Notes: a model not told the origin generated them from the letters alone. Shown: positions 8,675-18,564, counted from the stretch's first letter. The stretch: 64,000 nt of DNA from Planctomycetota bacterium (GCA_016709875.1 JADJLZ010000009.1:62001-126000), one strand, 5' to 3'. Numbers and translations: made by a program.

Positions 8675-11542
8675 CTACGGCTGCCAGAGCACGGAGAGCT
8701 GCTGCGTGAGATTGAAGGTGCTCGTCGCGGCACATCCGCCGAGCACGAGCGGATCGCGGTAGTAGACGCCGTAGTAGCGGTGCGTGCCTTGCGCGATCGA
8801 GTCGCCCAGCGCGGCGGAGCGTGCGGAGATCGACGCGTCGCCCGCGCCCGGCGCGGTGATCGAGCCGCCGACCGCGGTCTTCACGTACAGCCGCTTCCGC
8901 GTGCCCGCGACGCAGCGCACGCCCTGGCCGAAGGTCGAACCCGACGCATTCAGCGCGTCGCCCTGCAGCAGCACGCTGAGCGCGCTCGGCTTCTCGCCCG
9001 CACTCGTGCACACCAGCGTGTCGTGCGCGAGCGAACTCTGTCCGCTCGCCTCGAGCGACGCACCTCCGCTCGCGGAGCTGTTGTCGCAACCGCGGCCCAC
9101 TCCGCTCGGCGGGTTCGAGCACGGACACGCACTCACCCCCGCAACACCCGGCTCGCACACGCTCGCACCCGAGTAGCCGCAGCCCGCGGGCGAGGCCCAG
9201 CGCGTGAAGTAGCTGTCGGCGGAGTCGGCACACACGGCGAAGGCGCCGCCTGCGAACAGCGTGGGGCCGCCACCCTCGTCCAGGCTCGCGAGCGCGCTGA
9301 CGGCACCCTCCACGCCGCCCCCCAGAGCGGACCACTGGCTTCCGTCCCAGCGCGCGATCGATTTCGCAGCCGCACCGCCCGCGGTGTCGAAGGAACCGCC
9401 CGCGACGAGCACGCGCGCTCCGGCCGCGTCGTGCACGGCCAGCGCATCGACCGCGACCAGCCCGGGAACGCCGCCGAGCCCGTTCCCGAGCGCGGACCAC
9501 GCGTTCCCGTCCCAGCTCGCGATCGCGGCGCTGCTCACGCCGCCCGCGAGCGTGAAGCTCCCGCCGACGTAGAGATCAGGGCCGCTGCCGTCGTCGTGGA
9601 CCGCGAGCGCGCGGACCTCGCCGTTCACCACCCCGGGCACGGGAGACCACGCCAGTCCGTCCCACTGCGCGAGGTGGGTCGCTCCGCTGCCGCCCGCGTT
9701 GGTGAAGCCCCCGCCCGCGTACAGGCGCGGGCCACTGCCCGCAGCGTGGACCACCAGTGCGAGGACGCTGCCGTTCATCCCGCTCCCCACAGGGATCCAA
9801 TTCGCGCCGTTCCAGCGCGCGATGCGGCCGGCGGGCGACTCGTCGGCGTGCGTGAAGTAGCCCGCCGCATACAGCACGGGCCCGCCGCCGTCGTCGAAGG
9901 CCGCCAGCGCGGACACGCGGCTGTCCATGCCGATGCCAACCGCGGACCAGCTGCCAGCGCGCCAGCGGGCGACGTGCTGCGCCGGGACGCCGCCCGCGTG
10001 CGTGAACGCTCCGCCGGCGTACAGCGCCGGACCACCGCCATCGTCGAAGCTCGCGAGCGCGTACACACGCCCGTCCACGCCGCCGCCCAGCGCCGTCCAG
10101 GCGCCGCCGTTCCAGCGTGCGAGGTGCTGCAGCTGCGCGCCGTGCGCGGATCCGAAGTCCCCGCCGGCGTACAGCGCGGGTCCGGAGCCGTCGTCGTGCA
10201 CGAGCAGCGCGTCCACCGGGCGATCGACTCCGTCCGTGAGCCGCTCCCATCCCGAGGCGTCCCAGCGCGAGAGACTGTTCGCGGGGCTCCCGCCGCCCTG
10301 GGTGAACTCCCCGGCTCCGAACAACGCGGGCCCGCTTCCAGCGTCGTACACGCACAAGCGCTCGATGTGGTTCGGGGCGAGTCCGCTGGTGCCTGCAGCC
10401 AGAGCCGACCACTGCACGCCGTCCCAGCGCGCGATGCCCTTCACGACGTGACCGCCGGCCACGGTGAAAGCTCCGCCCGCGAAGAGCGCAGCACCCGTGC
10501 CGTCGTCGAACACCTGCAGGCCGTCGACCACCGCGTTCGTACCGCTGCCGAGCGCTCGGAAGCTGCTCCCGTCCCAACTCATGACGTGCTGATCCGGCTG
10601 CGCCCCCGAGAAGAGCAGACCTCCCATGTAGAGTCGCGCACCGCCGCCGTCGTCGAACACGGCGAAGCTCTGGACGTAGCCGTTCGGCGCATTCGCGAGG
10701 GCGGACCAGTTCGCGCCATCCCAGCGCGCGAGGTCGTGAATCTGCGTGCCGCCCGCCGTGTCGAATTGGCCACCGACATAGAGCGCCGGACCGGCTCCAT
10801 CGTCGTAGACCGCGAGCGCCGACGCGATCCCCGAAAAACCGCCGAGCCCCGCACCGAGCGGCGACCAATTCGAGCCATCCCACTTGGCGATGCCGTGCGA
10901 GGGCTGTCCGCCCGCATTCTGGAAGCTCCCGCCCGCGAAGAGTGCCGGACCGCTCCCGTCGTCGAACACGCACAGGGACCACGCGTCCAGATCGAGCCCC
11001 GCGCCGAGCGCCGTCCACGACGCACCGTCCCACTTGGCGATGTTCTGCGCCGCGACGCCGCCCGCGCTCGTGAACGTGCCCGCCGCGTAGAGCGCCGGTC
11101 CGCCGCCGTCGTCCCAGACCGCAAGCGCGCGGACGCAGTCGCCGTACGCAGAGGGCTCGATCCCGCTGCCCAGGCTCGTGAAGCTCGTCCCGTCGAAGCG
11201 CGCGATCCCGTGCACGGGGACGCCTCCGAGGTTCGTGAACGAGCCACCGACGTACAACGCGGGGCCCGTCCCATCGTCGAAGACCTGCAGCGCTCCGATC
11301 GTGCCCTGCACGACCGGCGCACCCCCGAAGGTCGAGAGCCACTGCGGCTGGCAGTTGGTCGCGAGCGGCGTCGTCGGCGGATTCGGGGTTCGAGCGAGGG
11401 CCTCGGGCACCGCGGCGTGCGATTGCGGCGAGCTGGCTGTGCGGAGTCGCACGCCGCGGGCCTCGAGGTGGGTTGCGAGCCCGAAGCAGAGACAGAAAAA
11501 CGCGAGGATGCCGCTGGGAAGCGGGCGGATGCTGGGGAGCAT
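8675..11542 (-). CDS. Large secreted repeat protein (about 14 DDGSGPALY/GGSFT-x-AGG repeats) with cysteine-rich C-terminal module
   Basis: A 955-residue protein with an N-terminal signal peptide (hydrophobic stretch about 10-28). About 14 repeats of roughly 50 residues follow, to about residue 786, each reading approximately DDGxGPALYxGGxFTxAGGxxAxxIARWDGxxWxxLGxGxxGxVxALAVF, most likely a beta-propeller or kelch-like fold. The last 169 residues form a distinct module with CPCSNPPSG, GRGCDNSS, FGQGVRC, RLY, YYRDPLVLGGC and a terminal VLWQP. The same module ends the neighbouring paralogue. It could be a sorting or surface-anchoring domain, but that is inference. It is adjacent to and codirectional with its paralogue, implying tandem duplication. 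No enzymatic motif was seen. Confidence 0.85.
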   Translation of the reverse strand: MLPSIRPLPSGILAFFCLCFGLATHLEARGVRLRTASSPQSHAAVPEALARTPNPPTTPLATNCQPQWLSTFGGAPVVQGTIGALQVFDDGTGPALYVGGSFTNLGGVPVHGIARFDGTSFTSLGSGIEPSAYGDCVRALAVWDDGGGPALYAAGTFTSAGGVAAQNIAKWDGASWTALGAGLDLDAWSLCVFDDGSGPALFAGGSFQNAGGQPSHGIAKWDGSNWSPLGAGLGGFSGIASALAVYDDGAGPALYVGGQFDTAGGTQIHDLARWDGANWSALANAPNGYVQSFAVFDDGGGARLYMGGLLFSGAQPDQHVMSWDGSSFRALGSGTNAVVDGLQVFDDGTGAALFAGGAFTVAGGHVVKGIARWDGVQWSALAAGTSGLAPNHIERLCVYDAGSGPALFGAGEFTQGGGSPANSLSRWDASGWERLTDGVDRPVDALLVHDDGSGPALYAGGDFGSAHGAQLQHLARWNGGAWTALGGGVDGRVYALASFDDGGGPALYAGGAFTHAGGVPAQHVARWRAGSWSAVGIGMDSRVSALAAFDDGGGPVLYAAGYFTHADESPAGRIARWNGANWIPVGSGMNGSVLALVVHAAGSGPRLYAGGGFTNAGGSGATHLAQWDGLAWSPVPGVVNGEVRALAVHDDGSGPDLYVGGSFTLAGGVSSAAIASWDGNAWSALGNGLGGVPGLVAVDALAVHDAAGARVLVAGGSFDTAGGAAAKSIARWDGSQWSALGGGVEGAVSALASLDEGGGPTLFAGGAFAVCADSADSYFTRWASPAGCGYSGASVCEPGVAGVSACPCSNPPSGVGRGCDNSSASGGASLEASGQSSLAHDTLVCTSAGEKPSALSVLLQGDALNASGSTFGQGVRCVAGTRKRLYVKTAVGGSITAPGAGDASISARSAALGDSIAQGTHRYYGVYYRDPLVLGGCAATSTFNLTQQLSVLWQP
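9185..11340 (-). repeat. Intragenic tandem repeats, about 150 bp per unit, about 14 units
   Basis: The coding sequence for the DDGSGPALY... ALAVF units repeats about every 150 bp, with the antisense CCGTCGTCGAA (Asp-Asp codons) as a regular landmark. Units are diverged, not identical, so this is an old expansion and not a recent slippage array. Confidence 0.8.
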
Positions 11543-11625
11543 GGGCCGCGTGTTTCAACTAGCGTGCCCGAGAACTCGGGCTCCCCGCGGTCGGGCCGGG
11601 CGGAGGTCGCGCTCGATGTGCGCGA

Positions 11626-14373
11626 CTACGGATACCAGAGCACCGAGAGCTGCTGCGTGACGTTGAAGTGGCTCGTAAACGGGCACCCTCCGAGCGCGAT
11701 CGGATCGCGGTACATCACGCCGTAGACGCGCTGCGTTCCCTGCGCGATCGGATCGCCGAGCGCCGCCGAGCGCGCCGAGACGCTCGCGTCGCCGGCCTGC
11801 GGCGCGGAGATCGCGCCCGCGACGGCGGTCTTCGTGTAGAGGCGCCTCAGCGTCCCGCTGGCGCAGCGCACGCCCTGGCCGAAAACCGCTCCGGTGCCGA
11901 GCGTATCGCCCTGCAACACGATGCTCGTCGCGCTCGGGAGCTCGCCGCTGCTCGCGAAGCTCAGCGTGTCGTTCGAGAGGCGCGCGACGCCGCTCGCTGC
12001 CAGGCTGGCGCCGCCCGTGCCCGCGCTGTTGTCGCAGCCGCGGCCCGCGCCAGAGGGCGGATTCGCGCACGGACAGCCGGCGACGCCGCCCTGTCCGGGT
12101 TCGCACACGACGCGCGCGTCGTCAGCGCAAGCGGGATCGGCGCCGTAGCGCGCGAACTGGCTGTCGCCGGAGTCGGGACACATGCGGAACGTGCCCGCGG
12201 CATGCAGCAGCGGGCCGTGGCCGTCGTCGAAGACGGCGAGCCGGGCCACGGATCCGTCCACGCCGGATCCCAGGGGCGACCACTGGGTCCCGTCCCAGGA
12301 GGCGAGGTTCGCCACCGGCTGGCCTCCAGCCGAGTCGAAGCTGCCGCAGACGTAGAGCCGTGCGCCCGCGCCGAGGTCGGCGACGCACATCCAATTCACG
12401 AAGCTCGAGCCCAGGTTGGTCGGGATTCCGCCGCCGACATCTGACCAAACACTGCCGTTCCAGCGCACGACGCCTCCCACGGGCTGGCCGCCGCTCAGAT
12501 AGAGGCCTCCGGCGGCGTAGAGCGCGGGCCCCGTCCCGTCGTCGAAGACGCGCAGGCAACTGGGCCCGCTGCCGAATCCCGCGCCGACCGCGCTCCAGAC
12601 GCCGTTCTTCCAGCGCGCGATGCGCAGCGCGGGCACGCCGCCGACGTGGTCGAAGCTGCCTCCGAGGTACAGCGCTGGACCGCTGCCGTCGTCGTAGGAC
12701 AGTATGCAGAAGGCCGATCCGCCCATCCCGCTGATTCCGCCGATCGTGCTCCACTGCGCGCCGTCCCAGCGCGCGAGCCCGACCGTGGGGAAGCCACCGG
12801 CGTGCGTGAAATACCCGGCCACGTAGAGCTTCGGCCCCGAGCCGTCGTCGTGCACGCAGAGCGCGTTCGCATACGGATCGACGCCCAGCCCGAGCGGCTG
12901 CCAGTGCGCGCCGTCCCAGCGCGCCACTCCCGAGATGGACGCACCTGCGATGTGCTGGAAGCTCCCCGAGGCGTAGAGCGCCCGCCCGGTCCCGTCGTCA
13001 AAGGCCGCAAAGGAGGTGACGAAGCCATCGAAATCCTCGGGGCCTAGCGAGGTGAGGTGCGCGCCGTCCCACTTCATCACGCGCGTGGGGAGCCCGTACG
13101 AGTGCCGGGCGAGGTAGAGCGCGTCGTCGAAGACGATCTCCGCGCCGAAATCCCACCCCGGTCCGGGGCCGAGCGCCGACCATCCGGTCCCGTCCCACAA
13201 CCCGACGCTGTTCAGCATCCGATCCTCGTTCGCGGCGGGGAAGGATCCGCCCACGGCCAGTCGCACTTGCTGCCCGTCGTCGTACGGCGCGAGCGCGCGC
13301 ACGCTGGCGCCCAGATGCATCGGGACGGCGCTCCAGCTCTGACCGTCCCAGCGCGCGAGCCCGCGCGCCGAGAGCGCCCCGATCGCGGAGAAGTCTCCGC
13401 CGACCTGGAGCGACGGTCCGTGCCCGTCGTCGTGCACGAGCAAGGCGTTGACTTGTCCGTTCGGCCCCTGCGAGCCGACGCTCGACCAGCTCGCGCCGTC
13501 CCAGCGTACGAGGTGCTCGACGGGACCACCGGGGAAGAGCGTGCTCGAGCCCCCCGCGTAGAGCGCGGAACCGCTGCCGTCGTCGTACTCGGCCATGCAC
13601 TGGGCGTGGACCGTCGCCGAATTTCCGACAGCGGACCACGAACTGCCGTTCCAGCGCGCGATCCCCTGCGCGGGCACGCCGCCCGCCTGCGTGAAGCCGC
13701 CGGAGACGTAGAGCCCCGGCCCGCTGCCGTCGTCGTAGACCCCGAGCGACTGCGCCATGCCGTTCAGCCCCGCACCGAGCGGCATCCATGCGCTGCCGTT
13801 CCAGCGCGCGATGCTGTTGACGATCGTCTGTCCGCTCATCACGAAAGCGCCGGCGGCGTAGAGCGCTGGGCCGTTGCCATCGTCGTAGATGCAGAGCGCG
13901 CGTACGTAACTGCTCAGGCCCGCGCCGAGCGGGTGCCAGCCGTGCCCGTTCCACTTCGCGACGCGCGAAGCCGGCAGGCCGCCGACACTCGGGAAACTGC
14001 CCCCGACGATCAGCGCGGGCCCGCTCCCGTCGTCGAAGACGCACAGCGCATCGACCTCGGTCGCGAGACCGTTGGAAATGCCCGAACCGAGCGCGGACCA
14101 CGAACTCCCGTCCCATTTCGCGATGTGCGACGCGGGCCGTCCTCCGGCGTAGGCGAAAACACCGGCGACGAAGAGCGCGGGGCCGCTGCCGTCGTCGAAG
14201 GTGGCGAGTGCGTTGAGGCCGCCGTCTATGCCGGGGACTGCACCGAAGGTCGGGATCCAGCGCTCGGGGCATGCGGTCTGCGCGCGGGCCGTGCGAGCGA
14301 AACCAAGGAGTGCGAGCGAGACGAACGACAGGGCGAGGGTTGTGCGCATGATGGCCTGCTTGGGAACACTCAT
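11626..14373 (-). CDS. Large secreted repeat protein, paralogue of the adjacent gene
   Basis: A 915-residue exported protein. The start MSVPKQAIMRTT was chosen, giving a signal peptide that ends near GFARTARAQ; an internal ATG eight codons later (14349) is equally possible. The open frame continues far upstream, but only antisense-free noise and the uvrC region lie there. About 14 repeats of the DDGSGPALY ... ARWDG ... W..LG.G type (roughly residues 34-746) precede a C-terminal module of about 168 residues with CPCANPPSG, GRGCDNSAG, FGQGVRC, MYRDPIALGGC and VLWYP, closely matching the neighbouring protein. Repeat 8 is shortened. Extracellular or surface location is likely; function is unknown. 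Confidence 0.85.
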   Translation of the reverse strand: MSVPKQAIMRTTLALSFVSLALLGFARTARAQTACPERWIPTFGAVPGIDGGLNALATFDDGSGPALFVAGVFAYAGGRPASHIAKWDGSSWSALGSGISNGLATEVDALCVFDDGSGPALIVGGSFPSVGGLPASRVAKWNGHGWHPLGAGLSSYVRALCIYDDGNGPALYAAGAFVMSGQTIVNSIARWNGSAWMPLGAGLNGMAQSLGVYDDGSGPGLYVSGGFTQAGGVPAQGIARWNGSSWSAVGNSATVHAQCMAEYDDGSGSALYAGGSSTLFPGGPVEHLVRWDGASWSSVGSQGPNGQVNALLVHDDGHGPSLQVGGDFSAIGALSARGLARWDGQSWSAVPMHLGASVRALAPYDDGQQVRLAVGGSFPAANEDRMLNSVGLWDGTGWSALGPGPGWDFGAEIVFDDALYLARHSYGLPTRVMKWDGAHLTSLGPEDFDGFVTSFAAFDDGTGRALYASGSFQHIAGASISGVARWDGAHWQPLGLGVDPYANALCVHDDGSGPKLYVAGYFTHAGGFPTVGLARWDGAQWSTIGGISGMGGSAFCILSYDDGSGPALYLGGSFDHVGGVPALRIARWKNGVWSAVGAGFGSGPSCLRVFDDGTGPALYAAGGLYLSGGQPVGGVVRWNGSVWSDVGGGIPTNLGSSFVNWMCVADLGAGARLYVCGSFDSAGGQPVANLASWDGTQWSPLGSGVDGSVARLAVFDDGHGPLLHAAGTFRMCPDSGDSQFARYGADPACADDARVVCEPGQGGVAGCPCANPPSGAGRGCDNSAGTGGASLAASGVARLSNDTLSFASSGELPSATSIVLQGDTLGTGAVFGQGVRCASGTLRRLYTKTAVAGAISAPQAGDASVSARSAALGDPIAQGTQRVYGVMYRDPIALGGCPFTSHFNVTQQLSVLWYP
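12133..14274 (-). repeat. Intragenic tandem repeats, about 150 bp per unit, about 14 units
   Basis: Same unit type and period as in the paralogous gene at 9185-11340. Repeat number is about equal in the two genes, consistent with duplication of an already expanded ancestor. Confidence 0.75.
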
Positions 14374-14603
14374 CCGTAGGAACGATCGCCCGAGGTGGCT
14401 CCGCTGTGTCGCCGGGATCGGCAGCGAGCGATCGCGCAGCATCCGGTGTGCGGAAGAGCACGGCCGCAGACGCACGACGCGAACGGCGGAGGCGCGCAGC
14501 GTGCGAGAATGCGATCCGGCAGCGCGGGAAGCGCCGGGGCGACGGGAAGCATGCTCCGCCCAATCAAGTCGCGTGCCGTCGCCGCCCAGGCGAGTCCTTC
14601 CAT

Positions 14604-16436
14604 CTAGCGCTCGCGCGCCAGATGCTCGCGGATCGCCTGCGCGAGCTCGATCCCGATGCCCTCGACGGCCGCGATGGCTTCGACGCTGGCGGCCTTGACG
14701 CCCTGCACGCTGCCGAAGGCGCGCAGCAGTGCCTTGCGCCGCGCGGGGCCGATCTTGGGGATCGAATCGAGCTGCGATTCGATGCGGCCGCGCTCCTTGC
14801 GGTGGTAGGTGATCGCGAAGCGGTGCGCCTCGTCGCGCACGCGCTCGAGCAGGTGGCGCGCGTCGTTGTGCGTGCCCAGTTCGATCGGCTGCTCGACGCC
14901 GGGGAGGAAGATGCGCTCTTCGCTGCTCGATTTCTCCTTGCCGCCGACCCTGCGCTCGGAGCGCGCCTTGGCGAGGCCGATGAACTTCACGTCCCAGGCG
15001 CCGGCCTCGTCGCGCGCGGCGATGGCGCTCTCGAGCTGCTGCGCGCCGCCGTCGATCACGACCAGATCCGGGAGCTCGCCCTCGTCGATCCCGCGCTTGA
15101 GCGAGCGGCCCACGACCTCGCGCATCGAGGCGAAGTCGTCCTGGCCCTCGACGCCGCGCACCTTGAAGCGCCGGTAGCCGGCGCGATCGGGGTGGCCCGA
15201 GCGCAGGCGCACGCGGCTGGCGACGACGTTCGTGCCCTGGAAGTTCGAGATGTCGAAGCAGTCGATCACCTCCGGGAGCGCATCGAGGTCGAGCAGCGCC
15301 GCGAGCGCCGCGAGTCCCTGCTCCTCGCGCGCCTCGGTCGCGCGCGAGCGCTCGAGCTCGGTACGTGCGTTCTCGAAGGCGATCTGCAGCATGCGCGCGC
15401 GCTCGCCGCCCTGCGGCACGACGAGCTTCGTGCGGCCCTCGAAGAGGTGTTCGAAGAGCTGCGGGTCGGCCGGCTCGCAGGGCAGGACGAGCTCCTCGGG
15501 CAGCGCGCGAGCCTTGCCGGCGTAGAGCGCTGTCAACACGCCGTGCAAGAGTTCCGGATCGTCGAGTTGCGAGCGGAAGACGTGGCTCTTGCTCTCGGAG
15601 AGGCGCCCGTCGCGGAAGGACAGGCGCTGCACGACGGCGCGTTCGCCCGCGCGCGCGAAGTGGATCACGTCGCGTGCGGTGAGATCGCGCGTGAGCACAC
15701 CCTGGCGCTCGCTCGTGGCGCGCAGCGCGCCCAGGCGGTCGCGCCACCAGGCGGCGCGCTCGTAGTCCAGCTGTGCGGAGCTCTCGCGCATGCGCAGCTC
15801 GAGCTCGTATTCGAGCTCGCGCGTGTCGCCCGAGAGCACGCGGCTGGCGCGCTCGACCAGTTGGGCGTAGTGCGCGTCGTCGATCAGGCCCACGCAGGGC
15901 GCCGAGCACAGGCCGATCTGGTGCTTGAGGCAGGGCCGCGTGCGGTGGTTCATGACCGAGTCGGGACAGTCGCGCAGCGGGATCACGCGCTGCAGCTCGG
16001 CCAGCGTCTGGCGCAGCGACTTGGCCGAGGCGAAGGGCCCGAAAAGGCGCGTGCGTCCCTGCGCGCCGTCCTTGGGATTGTGCGCGCGCACGAGCTTGAG
16101 CCGCGGAAAGCGCTCGCCGAGGTCGAGGCGCAGCATCAGGAAGGACTTGTCGTCCTTGAGCCGGATGTTGTGCGGCGGCTTGTGCGCCTTGATCAAGGAA
16201 TCCTCGAGCAGCAGCGCCTCCTGCTCGGTGCGCGTGACGATCGTCTCGACCGTGCGCGCCAGCTCGGAGAGGAAGCGGATCAGGATCCGGCCGTCGCCCT
16301 CCTTCGAGCGGTAGGAGCGCAGCCGCTCGCGCAGCGAGGCGGCCTTGCCGACGTAGAGCACCGTGCCCTCCGCGTCGCGGAAGAGGTACACGCCGCTCTC
16401 GCGCGGGAAGTCGTCCTTCCACCAGACGGGGTCCAT
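14604..16436 (-). CDS. uvrC: Excinuclease ABC subunit C
   Basis: UvrC makes the dual incisions of nucleotide excision repair after UvrB loading. The 610 residues show the family order: a GIY-YIG nuclease domain at the N-terminus (GVYLFRD ... VLYVGKAASLRERLRSY), the UvrB-binding UVR motif near 205-240, a cysteine cluster (CLKHQIGLCSAPCVG), the RNase H-like C-terminal nuclease (CFDISNFQG ... VVIDGGAQQL) and tandem helix-hairpin-helix motifs (IPKIGPARRKALLRAFGS). The length is normal. It lies 7 nt downstream of uvrB on the same strand, so the two repair subunits are surely cotranscribed. Confidence 0.97.
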   Translation of the reverse strand: MDPVWWKDDFPRESGVYLFRDAEGTVLYVGKAASLRERLRSYRSKEGDGRILIRFLSELARTVETIVTRTEQEALLLEDSLIKAHKPPHNIRLKDDKSFLMLRLDLGERFPRLKLVRAHNPKDGAQGRTRLFGPFASAKSLRQTLAELQRVIPLRDCPDSVMNHRTRPCLKHQIGLCSAPCVGLIDDAHYAQLVERASRVLSGDTRELEYELELRMRESSAQLDYERAAWWRDRLGALRATSERQGVLTRDLTARDVIHFARAGERAVVQRLSFRDGRLSESKSHVFRSQLDDPELLHGVLTALYAGKARALPEELVLPCEPADPQLFEHLFEGRTKLVVPQGGERARMLQIAFENARTELERSRATEAREEQGLAALAALLDLDALPEVIDCFDISNFQGTNVVASRVRLRSGHPDRAGYRRFKVRGVEGQDDFASMREVVGRSLKRGIDEGELPDLVVIDGGAQQLESAIAARDEAGAWDVKFIGLAKARSERRVGGKEKSSSEERIFLPGVEQPIELGTHNDARHLLERVRDEAHRFAITYHRKERGRIESQLDSIPKIGPARRKALLRAFGSVQGVKAASVEAIAAVEGIGIELAQAIREHLARER

Positions 16437-16443
16437 GGCGGGC

Positions 16444-18522
16444 TCAGCGCGAGAGCTCGAGCTCCTCGAGCGTCTTCAAGCGGTCGCGCAACTTGGCCGC
16501 ATCCTCGAAGCGCAGCTCGTTCGCGGCGTGCAGCATGTCCTCGCGCACGCGCGCGATCTCGCCGCGCAGACGTTCGACCGGCCACTCGCGCGCCGGGTCC
16601 GCGGGCGCGCGCGCCTTCTTCTTCGAGCCCGGCTCGGGGTAGTCGGCCACCTCGACGTAGTCCATCTCGTAGAGCGCCTCGAGCGAGTCGCGCACGGGCT
16701 TCAGGATCGTCTGCGGCACGATCTTGTGCTTGGCGTTGTAGGTCTCCTGCGCCGCGCGCCGGCGCGACATCTCGCCGATCGCCTGCTCCATCGAGGCCGT
16801 GCGCGTGTCGGCGTACATGATCACGCGCCCCTCGACGTTGCGCGCCGCGCGGCCGCAGGTCTGCACCAGCGAGGTCGTCGAGCGCAGGAAGCCCTCCTTG
16901 TCGGCGTCGAGGATCGCGACCAGCGCCACCTCGGGCAGGTCGAGGCCCTCGCGCAAGAGGTTGATGCCCACGAGCACGTCGAAAGCTCCCAGGCGCAGGT
17001 CGCGCAGGATCGCCGTGCGCTCGAGCGCGTCGATCTCCGAGTGCAGCCAGCGCACCTTGACGCCCAGTTCGAGGAAGTAGTTCGTGAGCTCCTCGGCCGA
17101 GCGCTTGGTGAGCGTCGTGACCAGCACGCGCCAGCCGGCCTTGACCGTGCGCCGGATCTCGTGCAGCAGGTCGTCCACCTGGGTGCGCGCCGGGCGCACC
17201 TCGATCGCCGGGTCGAGCAGGCCCGTCGGGCGCACGATCTGCTCGGCCACGGCGCCGTTCGAGAGTGCGAGTTCCTGCGCGGAAGGCGTGGCCGAGACGT
17301 ACACGGCCTGCTTGACCAGTTTGGACCACTCCTCGTGGCGCAGCGGACGATTGTCGAGCGCGCTCGGCAAGCGGAAGCCGTACTCGACCAGCGTCTCCTT
17401 GCGCGAGCGGTCGCCCTTGTACATGCCCGCGAGCTGCGGCAGCGAGACGTGGCTCTCGTCGAGGAACACGAGCCAGTCGGGCGGGAAGTAGTTGAGCAGC
17501 GTGAAGGGCGGCTCGTTGCGCGCGCGGCCGTCGAGGAAGCGCGAGTAGTTCTCGATGCCGTTGCACACGCCGGTCGCCTTGAGCATCTCCAGGTCGTGGC
17601 GCGTGCGCTGCTCCAGGCGCTGCGCCTCGAGCAGCTTGCCCGCGGCCTTGAGCTCGGAGAGGCGCTCGTTCAACTCGACCTCGATCGCGCCGATGGCCTT
17701 GATCAGACGCTCCGCCGGCGCGACGTAGTGGTTGGCGGGGTAGAGCACCAGCTCCTCGCGCTCCTCGAGCACCTCGCCCAGGAGCGGGTTGACGATCGTG
17801 AGCGACTCGATCTCGTCACCGAAGAGCTCGACGCGGATCACGCGCTCGTCCTCGTAGGAGGGGAAGACCTCGATCACGTCGCCGCGCGCGCGGAAGGTGC
17901 CGCGCCGGAAGTCGGTGTTGTTGCGCGCGTACTGCATGCGCGTCAGCGTGCGCAGCAGGTCGTCGCGCTCGACCGACTGGCCCTTCGCCAGCGGCAGCGC
18001 CATCCCGGCGTAGTTCTCGGGCGAACCCAGGCCGTAGATGCACGAGACCGAGGCCACGATCAGCACGTCGCGCCGCTCGAGCAGCGAGCGCGTGGCGCTG
18101 TTGCGCAGCCGCTCGATGTTCTCGTTGCGGCTGGAGTCCTTCTCGATGAACGTGTCGCTCGAGGGCACGTAAGCCTCGGGCTGGAAGTAGTCGTAGTAGC
18201 TGACGAAGTACTCGACCGCGTTGTTCGGGAAGAGCTCCTTGAACTCCGAGTAGAGCTGTGCGGCGAGCGTCTTGTTGGGCGAGAGCACCAGCGTCGGCCG
18301 GTTCTGCTCGGCGATCACCGCGGCCATGGTGAAGGTCTTGCCCGAGCCCGTGATGCCCAGCAGCGTCTGGTGCGGCTTGCCGCCGGCGATGCCCTGGGAG
18401 AGCGTCGCGATCGCCGCGGGCTGGTCGCCCATCGGCTGGTAGGGACACACGAGCTCGAAGCGGCCCGCGCGGGCCGCCTCGGGTCTGGTTGCGTTCGTCT
18501 GCCGGCGTTCCAAGCCCCCCAT
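16444..18522 (-). CDS. uvrB: Excinuclease ABC subunit B
   Basis: The damage-verifying helicase-like subunit of nucleotide excision repair, 692 residues. Walker A (GITGSGKTFTMAAV), the beta-hairpin region (YYDYFQPEAYVPSSDTFIEKD), the DEAD-like DESHVSLPQ, helicase motifs V/VI (LREGLDLPEV ... QTCGRAARN) and a C-terminal UVR domain are all present. The ATG at 18522 (MGGLERRQ) is preferred over the upstream ATG at 18549. It sits one base after a TAG that is a copy of the GGT gene's stop, implying that the ancestral order was GGT-TAG-G-ATG-uvrB before a 2.85-kb segment separated them. uvrC follows 7 nt downstream. Confidence 0.97.
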   Translation of the reverse strand: MGGLERRQTNATRPEAARAGRFELVCPYQPMGDQPAAIATLSQGIAGGKPHQTLLGITGSGKTFTMAAVIAEQNRPTLVLSPNKTLAAQLYSEFKELFPNNAVEYFVSYYDYFQPEAYVPSSDTFIEKDSSRNENIERLRNSATRSLLERRDVLIVASVSCIYGLGSPENYAGMALPLAKGQSVERDDLLRTLTRMQYARNNTDFRRGTFRARGDVIEVFPSYEDERVIRVELFGDEIESLTIVNPLLGEVLEEREELVLYPANHYVAPAERLIKAIGAIEVELNERLSELKAAGKLLEAQRLEQRTRHDLEMLKATGVCNGIENYSRFLDGRARNEPPFTLLNYFPPDWLVFLDESHVSLPQLAGMYKGDRSRKETLVEYGFRLPSALDNRPLRHEEWSKLVKQAVYVSATPSAQELALSNGAVAEQIVRPTGLLDPAIEVRPARTQVDDLLHEIRRTVKAGWRVLVTTLTKRSAEELTNYFLELGVKVRWLHSEIDALERTAILRDLRLGAFDVLVGINLLREGLDLPEVALVAILDADKEGFLRSTTSLVQTCGRAARNVEGRVIMYADTRTASMEQAIGEMSRRRAAQETYNAKHKIVPQTILKPVRDSLEALYEMDYVEVADYPEPGSKKKARAPADPAREWPVERLRGEIARVREDMLHAANELRFEDAAKLRDRLKTLEELELSR

Positions 18523-18523
18523 C

Positions 18524-18564
18524 CTAGGGCGGCGCGCCGTCGAAGGCATCCGGTCCGGGCGGGG
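18524..18564. repeat. Left copy of 41-bp direct repeat (remnant of the GGT gene 3' end)
   Basis: A perfect 41-bp match to 21376-21416 in the same orientation. The homology continues for a few bases on each side with two mismatches (about 49 bp in total). Read on the minus strand it encodes PGPDAFDGAPP and a TAG stop, exactly the end of the GGT protein. It abuts the uvrB start. Confidence 0.9.

Noticed and set aside
6245..11725. An 1826-codon plus-strand open frame
   Set aside because: It runs antisense to sthA and the repeat protein. Its Arg/Ala-rich translation is a by-product of high GC content with rare stop codons.
9185..14274. A regularly spaced motif (CCGTCGTCGAA about every 150 bp) resembling a CRISPR or tandem array
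   Set aside because: The motif is the antisense of Asp-Asp-Gly codons in protein repeats; spacers are coding and diverged, and no cas genes are present.
14406..16820. An 804-codon plus-strand open frame over uvrC
   Set aside because: It is antisense to a clearly conserved uvrC gene and has no domain of its own.
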